DNA of 64,000 nucleotides from Cinnamomum chago. Its lineage: Eukaryota; Streptophyta; Magnoliopsida; Laurales; Lauraceae. This document shows, in pieces, positions 56,604 to 64,000 of the stretch (positions are counted from its first letter, which is position 1; each line of letters starts with the position of its first letter). Below the pieces are notes generated by a model, which searched no databases, was not told the origin of the DNA, and saw only the letters and a list, made by a program, of their open reading frames with translations. The position numbers and the translations under genes were made by a program. Location: positions 52,596,501 to 52,660,500 of the forward strand of contig CP142452.1 in assembly GCA_038049695.1 (NCBI GenBank), written 5' to 3'.

Positions 56604-57325
56604 GGTTTTTTCCTGAGGTTTTATTTTTATATACCCTCTGAGGTTTATATAATTTGTAAATAGTCCCATGTGATTTTAGTATTTACATATAGGTCCCTAC
56701 CTTTTCGTTTCAATACGCATGCCCCAAAATCAGTATTTCTAAAGAAAATGGGTAATGACCATGGGATTTGTGTTGAACTTTTATAAAAATGACAACTTTG
56801 CCCTTATATCAATTAAGCAAATATGAGTATATTATTATTTACCGGAATTCCATTATTGTATCCCAATCCCCAACGGTCTCTCTCAATAACTTTTTAATGC
56901 ACATAAAGCCTAATTATGTATTTTGAAACTTTCATCAATTTAATGGTAGGTCATGCATGGATTAGATCAATTATAACTAATTATAAGCACATGCATTGAT
57001 TGTCATTATAATATATTTGGATTTAATGAAATAGGCCCTCTATTGATAAAAATAAATTTACATACGGTTATTCTCTCCTACGAAATGTAATTATCAATAT
57101 TATAATCTTTAGAGAAAAATAAATTCAAGCCTTTGAATTTAACCATATAAGGATAAAGAGATGGGCAAATGTGTCATCTCATGCTAAAAGCTTTTGATAG
57201 TTGGTTGGCTACTGATTTTGGGGACACGAAAGGTATTAAAATGAAAGGTGTCTATCTGCAAATACTAAAACCATAGGGGCCTATTTACAAATCTTACAAC
57301 CTTAGGGGCGTATATGAAAAAAGCT
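56604..57325. mobile_element. Mutator-like inverted-repeat element
   Basis: The ends form an imperfect inverted repeat of about 130 bases. Both read TTTGTAAATAG, then TTTAGTATTT, then CCCCAAAATCAGTA inward. No transposase. I found no clear 9-base TSD, so the edges are approximate and the Mutator assignment is an inference from the long terminal repeats. Confidence 0.5.
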
Positions 57326-57381
57326 CTTTTTTTTTGTAGTATTGACTCCTAAGTTAATGGATTATGCAAAGTAGCATAAAG

Positions 57382-57396
57382 CCCGTGTCGCACGGG
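57382..57396. repeat. Perfect hairpin CCCGTG-TCG-CACGGG
   Basis: Six-base perfect stem with a three-base loop. Similar hairpins occur near transposon ends, but no matching terminus was found. Confidence 0.5.
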
Positions 57397-57504
57397 TTCA
57401 CTCTCATCCAAATTAATAAGTATTACTCATAGATTGAGTGAATGATAAACTCATTTGTGTAATAATATAAACTCATTTTATAACAAATTAATTAGAAAAA
57501 GTAA

Positions 57505-57509
57505 GTGTG

Positions 57510-57561
<52 letters not shown>
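57505..57561. repeat. (GT)n(TA)n microsatellite
   Basis: About 14 bases of GT followed by about 42 bases of AT. Confidence 0.98.
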
Positions 57562-57564
<3 letters not shown>

Positions 57565-57811
57565 GCATCACTTCAACCACTCTCATGGGTCTTATCCCAT
57601 TTGGCTCACACCACTCGTATATTTGTTCAATGTTTACATACACTTAAACTTTCTTAAGCATATTTGGTTAAATCTTCACACATCAAGTATGTGCAAATTT
57701 GTATGAGAAAATGACTCCTAAATTATCAAAATATCCTTTGAGTGACAATTAAACCAAATCTTAAGGTGGGCCCATCTAAATAACGTAATCATGGTGGCAT
57801 TGTGTAAATAG

Positions 57812-57890
57812 TCCCCCGCACTGGGAGATCACTCATCCGCCCAAGAGCACTTAACTCTAGAATTCTTACAGTTTTCGGGGCTGCACGGTT
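57812..57890 (-). ncRNA. 5S rRNA-like segment, possibly Cassandra-type
   Basis: On the minus strand AGAATTC, AGTTAAG, CTTGGGCGGATGAGTGA and TCTCC follow the order of the 3' half of plant 5S rRNA (box A, intermediate element, box C) with an internal deletion. Upstream on the same strand is AGTCCCGCATCG. Cassandra TRIM elements are known to carry 5S sequence in their LTRs, so this may be a Cassandra LTR remnant. It is not an intact 5S gene. Confidence 0.4.
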
Positions 57891-57961
57891 TTAAAAGGCC
57901 TCATATTGAGTTAAGACGGGGCTTAACTTATAAGCGTAGGATCAAGACTCATCTATTTTCG

Positions 57962-59089
57962 ATGCGGGACTTAGTGTAGTCCAAGCCCCCTGGGGGACAA
58001 GCAAGCGAGCATGCAAGATAGGCAAGCCCAGGCAGGAGGGATCTCACACCCATGACAAGCATTAGTGAAATATGTGAACAATGGGTCCTATAGAAGGGTC
58101 GATGGGCCGGATGTGATGGGTCCCATGTAGATAAAGACAAAGGGCGGACTAATCGACCTCAAAAAATCATGAAAGGCCTCTTTGGGCCAGACGACACATG
58201 CCCCATAAAAAATAATTTGTCGCCCCTTCAAACGATAAAGTAATAAAGAAAATAACATTATGGCCATCGTCCACCCCCTCGAATAAAAGTCTTACATCCG
58301 CCACTTGTACTATCCTTCATCCAGTAGTTGTAGGAGATATATATAGTAGTTCGCCTCTAAATGGGTGCAATGTTGGCGTTAGTGACGTCCACTTAGAGCA
58401 ACATAATGGTCGGATTGATGGGTAGTTTGACATCTTATCTACAGAGTATCACATATACTAAGAAAATGCCCACATGCTTAGCAGGGACAATGAAAGTCAT
58501 AATATTAAATATTTACAAAAACATTAAACAGTTATAAAAATTTAAAATAATGTTATCTTCATTGAGATGTTCAAAATTGTAATAAAAATCAATTGATATA
58601 ATATATATGTGTATGTATATAAGATGAATAGCATATAACATTAAATATGAGAAATTTTAAAATTTATGATCAACATTGTAGATGTCAATCACATTATTCA
58701 TGTATATATTCCTTAGAAAACAAATCTTTAGATTTTCTATTTTCCGGATGTTTAAAATGATCATTTCCCCCATTTCTCGGATAAATCTTTTGGCACTTTA
58801 CTAGATTAGTAAAAGTCAAGTAAAGCCTCCATTTCTAATACAAAGAGTCACATCAATTGTACTTTAATTCAAAATTTCTTACATCTTTTTCATAAAAGAA
58901 AAAAGTAAAAAAGCATCCTCCTTTCTCCACTAAAAGAGAAAAAAGCTCTACTTTTCTATAAAAAAAAAGTCAAAAAGATTCTATACTAAACAACTAAAAA
59001 TAAAATATCATCATAACCCTATTATATTTTATTCTCTCTTAATTTGATGATTTATTACACTTTATTTTACATATAAAATTACCAAAGGG
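57962..59089. other. Intergenic DNA
   Basis: Mixed then strongly AT-rich sequence. No feature that I can support. Confidence 0.55.
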
Positions 59090-59420
59090 GTGCGGAGATA
59101 GTGGATCAGATTGGCATGTCTGGGTTAAGGACGTTCCTCGAATACTTTACATGGTGATTGGGTTTGATGGTGTTATCGCCACTGGATCTGCTTATGATGA
59201 GGATCTCCTTGTTAATACTTTGTTGATGCTCATATGTGCAAGAGGTACAAAGATTGGCCCTGTTGATGCTTACATGTCCTCCAACAATTTTTTTTTTTTT
59301 TTTTTTTCACTCTGAAATGGAGGGTTGGGTCCTTAATTCATCACATGCATTCTCCAACAATTCTTTCATTATCCCGAGGACTTCTGAGTCTAGTGGTTGT
59401 GTGCTTTAAATGGTGTAGTT
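59090..59420 (+). pseudogene. Coding-like remnant, unidentified
   Basis: A stretch with codon-like composition reads VIGFDGVIATGSAYDEDLL and then KIGPVDAYMSSNN. It is interrupted by a poly(T)-containing insertion (59290-59351), after which SFIIPRTSESSGCVL then stop continues in frame if the insertion is skipped. I do not recognise the protein. It may be a gene fragment or chance. Confidence 0.25.
59290..59351 (-). mobile_element. Tiny poly(A)-tailed retroposed fragment
   Basis: 62 bases, poly(A) on the minus strand, flanked by the 11-base direct repeat CTCCAACAATT (59279-59289 and 59352-59362). Confidence 0.55.
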
Positions 59421-59689
59421 GAGTAGCTTCCCATTCCTAATTAGCCTCCCTTTCTTGTACAAACTCTTCATGATTATGGGAAATAGCTAGTAGGATATCT
59501 CTATCATTGTCGATTCTTCCCTTGTTGAATGAGGAAACCTCTGCATGGTCCTCAATAAATGTCTAGTCGCCGCTGACACCAGTGTATGTCTCTTCCAATG
59601 AAAATTGGAGTGGGCTGACGGAGAATTGGCCACTGTCAATTTAATTAATTTAATGTAAAACTCCAAGTTTTCTTATAAAATAAAATGAA

Positions 59690-59850
59690 CAAGTGCTACC
59701 CGCCCAGGTCATGGTTCACGGGCATGAAGTGTGGGTTTGCTCCCATGTGTTGTGTTTGAGCCCCACCACAAATTTACATGGTGCGCGAGTGTTGTTGGGT
59801 CATGCTTGTGCCCAAAAAATAGTCCTGCTGGGTAAACTTACCACGGGGAT
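59690..59850 (+). mobile_element. Possible tRNA-derived SINE
   Basis: GTGTTTGAGCCCCACC (59749) resembles a pol III box B, and upstream CATGGTTCACGGGCATG could be a degraded box A. No clear tail or TSD. Confidence 0.25.
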
Positions 59851-60033
59851 ATTACTTCATAATTTTTTTTTAACATGTGCCATTTTGATTGGTCTAGTGG
59901 ACCACTAAATTACCCGGGGTCCCACAAAATCGTCTTCCCTAGACACTTTCAATCATTCATGTCATCTTATTGCGCGAATGATTTCAAGGGAACTAGCCAG
60001 AACAACCCTGCAGAGAGGGCTCCACTCTATGCA

Positions 60034-60573
60034 TAGGGGTGTAATTGTTCAGTTAATCGTTTGTTTTGGAAAAACCGTTAACCGAACCATATTTTACCGT
60101 TTTCAATTTTTAAAAACCGTAACTGTACCCTAAAAAATTATTAAAAATCAAACCGTGGTTAACCGTATTTGACGGTTCAGTTACGATTAATTCAAATACA
60201 AGCTAAAAAAATACATATATTCCAATATAAAAGCAATATCTATACATATCAAAGAAAACATAAACAAAAAATATTGAAATACAAATAAAAAAAATTCATA
60301 GAGAAAGCAAGATGAGGAAAGGGGGTTTAACTTAAGTCATTTTATTTCATTTAGGACCTTTTGTTTTTTTTTTTAAGTGTAATGGTTCAGTTAACCGTGT
60401 GTTTTGGAAAACGGTTCGGTTCGATTAATAACTATGAGTCGAGACTGAAAACCGCAATCGAATCATGAAGCACGATTTTTCGATTTTAATAACTGTAACC
60501 GTAAAACACGGTTATTAACCGTCGCTCGAATTGGTTGATTAGACGGTTTTCGGTTTTTTTTTTAACACCTTTA
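60034..60573. mobile_element. hAT-type MITE
   Basis: 540 bases with the perfect 8-bp TSD TCTATGCA (60026-60033 and 60574-60581). The ends are TAGGGGTGTAA and, reversed, TAAAGGTGTTAA. The interior is full of CGGTTAACCG/ACGGTT repeats on both strands, likely subterminal transposase-binding repeats. No transposase. Confidence 0.88.
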
Positions 60574-60581
60574 TCTATGCA

Positions 60582-60828
60582 TACAAAAGATGGGCATGGT
60601 CTAAAAGAACATTTAAGCAGGCTTTACAATGAACGGGCAGGTTACTCAATTGGTTGGCAACCTTGGCTCCCTAGTCTTTTCCTACTTCCCGCATGTGCAA
60701 GTTCAACCTTCTTGCATGTGTGTGGGTTCTCTCTAGTCACATGTGCAAGTACTCACTCCCCATATGTACGGGTTATCCCTTCTTGTGTATTGGGTTTCTC
60801 TCCCTACTTGTGGATGGGTGATAGGTCC
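60582..60828. other. Short intergenic segment left of F
   Basis: Contains loose repeats of CATGTGCAAGT and TTGTGTATTGGGTT. Nothing coding is supported. GGTCC (60824-60828) would be the F target site if the element is complete. Confidence 0.5.
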
Positions 60829-63800
60829 TGTCACGACCCTGGACCGAGACCGAGCCAACCGAGGCCATAATTTGAAGCCGCGGTGCGACGGGCTGAAAAA
60901 TTTCGCCCACGCACACTTGTTGCATTCCCACAGGTTTCCGCGGAGAGGATTCAAACACGATCCATCACAATTCGACAATCAAATTCACAATGAACATATA
61001 TGCACGGAAGCATGTATTAAACACATAATTAAAATCAAAGGTAAATAAAGACATTCAAGTCTTGCATCAAAATGAGAAATATATACATAAGCAACCCCTA
61101 GTTTAGTTCAAGTTTAACCACTATCTAAAACAAGTTTAAAGTTTACAATTCCCATCATAAAAGGCCAACAAAGACCAGTAGAACAAGTTCCCAAAATAAC
61201 ATCATCAATTCCCAAAATGTGATACGTGTCTCATCACCCAATCCGATGTCTACATGACATCGTTGGGCTGTCACTCTCAAGCAACTGGCGACTCAACCGC
61301 CTCCTCTTCATGCTTCGCCTCAAAGGCGGCGGGGTCGACATCTGCCACCAAACAAATGAGTATCAGACACGATGGTCTGGCAAGCAAATAAAGCAGATAA
61401 CAGAATAACAAGTGCTTGCAAAACATTATAAATTCATAATAGTACATTTGAAAGTCTACGTATAATTAATGATGAAATAAGGAAAACAAATACTGAGTTC
61501 AATAATGGACAATGGGAATCTTTTAAAAGATTAATACAACTCGAACAAAACAATGGCAACTCAAATTAAGCTATACTCTCCTATAACCGAAGTAACAAGA
61601 GCAATCAATAACCTTAGCCATATAAAATGGCCGGAACAAGCAAATGATACAATAATAGCCCAATATAGATGGGGTAACAATCATAGTCCGCCGCGAAATG
61701 GATAGCAATCAATCAAAGTGTCCAAACTGTAGTTGGCAAAATAATTTAGGATCCAAAGCCGGGTGATTAGCCCGACTAGACGACCCAAGATTAGTGGTGC
61801 CGACTAAAATCCGAATAAATCAAATCATCAAAGTACATTCCAAATCGATAAAAGGACTACTCCGAAATAAGGTACAAATGAACAAATATGAAGCGAATAA
61901 AACGAGTAGCCTTACCGATATTTTTCAAACGTGGTGAACCACTCAAAGCTATTTTAAATCGATTTTTAAGAAAGACGTATAAATATACTAACTTGGAATA
62001 AGGTAATGTGTAGTGGTTGATTGGCTTACCTAGGGTCGTCTCGTTATACACTTAGTTCCTTAATGTCGGTTTGTGAACAAAGGATTTGATGCCTCCGAAG
62101 ATCTCTAACAATTAAGAACATAAAGCGCACATCGAGGCTAGTAGAAATTCCACGGTAATTCAATTATCGAACATTCCCCATTCTTCCCCCTTGTTTTCCA
62201 TCATATCAAGTGTTTTGTATTCCACATTTCCCTCCCCTAGCATCCAGGGGTCCTTAGGGGGTCTACACATCTAAACAGGGCAAACAATGTGCAGGAAACA
62301 ACCCTGGGGCACAGCCTAGGTCCGCTCGAGCGAGGGAACCTCCACTCGAGCAAAGCCTCCCAGAAGCTTGCTCGCTAGAACGGGCCAAAGCTCGCTCTGC
62401 CTGCTCTTGCGCCAGACAGAGCCTGGCTCGCTCGAGCGGCCATAGCTACTGTCTGAGCTCGCTTTTCCTGCAGAAAATTCTGCTTCTGTTTACAAACAGT
62501 CCCTCCTAGCTCCTCCATTCGCAACCAATTTCCTTCTTACTCCATTCAAAACTTCCCTAAGCATCATACAACCTCCATTCAACCATAACCATCACAAATT
62601 ATTCCAATCACCATCCAAATTCTGAAAAACACACATGATAATAAAAATATAAAGTTCTGAGGTGCATTTCCAATAACTTAAGATAACCATTTGACAAAGG
62701 AAAATCCATGTGGCTGTAAAGAAAACCATTAACGTAAAACATAGTCAGAAACCATGCAATTTACCTTTCTTTGAAAACAAATATCTATGTACATAGAAAC
62801 AATTGGGTGCATGAGCTTTTCAATTCAAAGTTTTGAGAAAAACAAACATTCAGATTGCATGCATTCATTATCATAATATTCACTTGCCTCAAATCCAAAA
62901 GGGTCCTAAATCACTCCAAGAACTCCTCTATCACAAAAAGCCTCCAATCTACACAAGAACCCCTAAGCAAACATCTAAAAAATCCAACCTTTTGAAAGAC
63001 AAAAAGGGCTTCTCCATAGAAGACCTTGCATGCATGATAAAGAGGTTCTAAAGGGTCAAACAAAACCTAGGTTGCAAGAGGGAAGCCATTGCTTACCTTT
63101 AGAAGTTCCAAACAAGAAGGGAAGCTTAAAGAAGAAGGTAGTTCCAGCAGGAATTCTTCAAAAATGGTGTCCTTGGAAAGCCCAGAGATTGAGGAAGAAG
63201 ATAGTGGATTCAGATTTCCAATTAGCACGAAGAAAGAGGGACATGCAAAGAAGGAAAATGGCTGGAAAGAGAGAAGAAGGAGAGCTTTTCTCAAAATCTG
63301 AACTAAAACAGGGAAATGGGAAGGAGAAGACAGGCGTGGTTTTTTTTTTTTTTAGTTGTTTCAAATGAGTTGTGGGCCCAACTGGCCCCAAAGTTTCAAA
63401 TGGTTGAAATCATCATTTGTGGGTCCCGGATGAGATTGACGAAGATGGGAAAATCGATCATCAAACTAACTAGTTTCCAGAAAGTATATGTTCCTCATGA
63501 TTTGCAAATATCGAAAATCATGCACATATTTGTTGTGAAAAGTTAGTTTTGCCATTTTTCTCGAAAAATGGAATTTCTAAGGTTCGAACACATATGGAAC
63601 AAACAAAAAAGTCGTAGAGTCAAATATGACAAATCAAAATAAGTCGAAATCTTGATTTTTTGAAATAGAGAAATTTCCCAAACACGTGTCACAAGGTCAC
63701 CCGGGCTGTGTCAGACCAAACTCGACGGCTCTCAAAATTCTCCAAAGCTATTCAAAATTCTAATATAGCCAAAACATAAGCTAATCGTCCTCTAATCCCA

Positions 63801-63863
63801 CTTAGAGACTAATCATCGTCTAAAACAAAATTAATCATACTAAACCGGGGTCGGGGTCTAACA
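60829..63863 (-). mobile_element. Element F: 3' LTR of a Tekay-like chromovirus
   Basis: 3035 bases, TGTCACGACCCTGG to GGTCTAACA. It is co-linear with E, including GATGTCTACATGACATCG (61245) and GATGGTCTGGCAAG (61368). The pol end and polypurine tract lie to its right on the minus strand, so this is a 3' LTR and fixes the orientation of the whole LTR family. Confidence 0.9.
62323..62438. repeat. TCGA palindrome cluster in F LTR
   Basis: CGCTCGAGCG at 62323-62332 and 62429-62438 (perfect 10-base palindromes), with CACTCGAGCA (62343) and TCGCTAGAACG between. Confidence 0.85.
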
Positions 63864-63880
63864 ACCTCCACCCCTTAGAG
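63864..63880 (-). other. Polypurine tract of element F
   Basis: Minus strand CTCTAAGGGGTGGAGGT, directly before the 3' LTR and overlapping the stop codon of pol. Confidence 0.7.
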
Positions 63881-64000
63881 CATTTGGTCCTCCAAATCAC
63901 AACTAACCTCTGGTAGCAGGTGAGGGTACTTCTTCGGAACTTAATCATGCAATTTCCAAGTAGCCTCTTTCGGTCTTTGGTTCTCCCAAAGTACCTTTAC
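63878..64000 (-). pseudogene. pol: C-terminal end of element F pol
   Basis: Minus strand encodes VKVLWENQRPKEATWKL, the typical integrase C-terminal end of Tekay/Del chromoviruses. A TAA stop interrupts it, then KKYPHLLPEV and EDQML follow before the final stop. The rest is outside the window. Confidence 0.75.

Noticed and set aside
57382..57396. Helitron 3' hairpin
   Set aside because: The hairpin is followed by no CTRR terminus and no 5' TC end was found.

Overview
The window is plant nuclear DNA, almost certainly from a flowering plant with a large, repeat-rich genome. It holds no intact cellular gene that I can identify. The plant origin rests on the element families: Sirevirus-like Ty1/copia elements with multiple polypurine tracts, a Tat-lineage Ty3/gypsy element with two RNase H domains and an antisense gene, and Tekay/Del-type chromovirus LTRs of about 3 kb. 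I cannot name the species. Nearly every boundary below is set by TG...CA LTR ends plus a target-site duplication (TSD) read directly from the sequence.

Region 1 (1-38816) is one nested stack, six levels deep. Level 1 (H, 38296-38816) is the end of a Tekay-like LTR. G is inserted in it: a minus-strand Tekay-like element with gag at 1-1048 and a 5' LTR split into 1209-1278 and 35280-38290. A (1279-35274, TSD TGATT) sits inside the G LTR. It is a pol-less Sirevirus-like element with gag and an extra 3' ORF. A carries three insertions: B (3889-11828, TSD AGGAA, a young pol-less relative of A), N (12637-15224, TSD AGTCA, a Tat-like solo LTR) and E (15699-31438, TSD TTAAT, a Tekay-like solo LTR). 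E is interrupted by D (17625-30190, TSD ATTAT), a Tat-lineage element with gag, pol and an antisense intron-containing gene. D is interrupted by C (18337-20243, TSD GGGGT), a Sirevirus-like solo LTR.

Region 2 (38817-55318) alternates single-copy-looking DNA with elements: Tekay-like solo LTR I (40160-43662), a hAT-like non-autonomous transposon (44871-46023), a probable copia solo LTR O (46037-47725), and solo LTR J (48276-55318) interrupted by solo LTRs K (49057-52041) and L (53952-55100). A possible first exon of a host gene lies at 39687-39728.

Region 3 (55319-60828) is AT-rich intergenic DNA with small elements: two tiny poly(A)-tailed retroposed fragments, a Mutator-like inverted-repeat element, a (GT)n(TA)n microsatellite, a 5S rRNA-like segment and a hAT-type MITE with a perfect 8-bp TSD.

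Region 4 (60829-64000) is the 3' LTR and the end of pol of another minus-strand Tekay-like element, F.

Coding capacity: only D carries pol domains, and it has three in-frame stops. A and B carry gag but no pol, so they would need enzymes from an autonomous relative. The most unusual signals are non-coding or structural: clusters of self-complementary motifs with a TCGA core in LTRs of two unrelated superfamilies, a hairpin-plus-TATA core shared by copia and gypsy LTRs, a GGGCGCCC palindrome reused in three ORFs of D on both strands, and a histone H3 tail-like N-terminus on the extra ORF of A.
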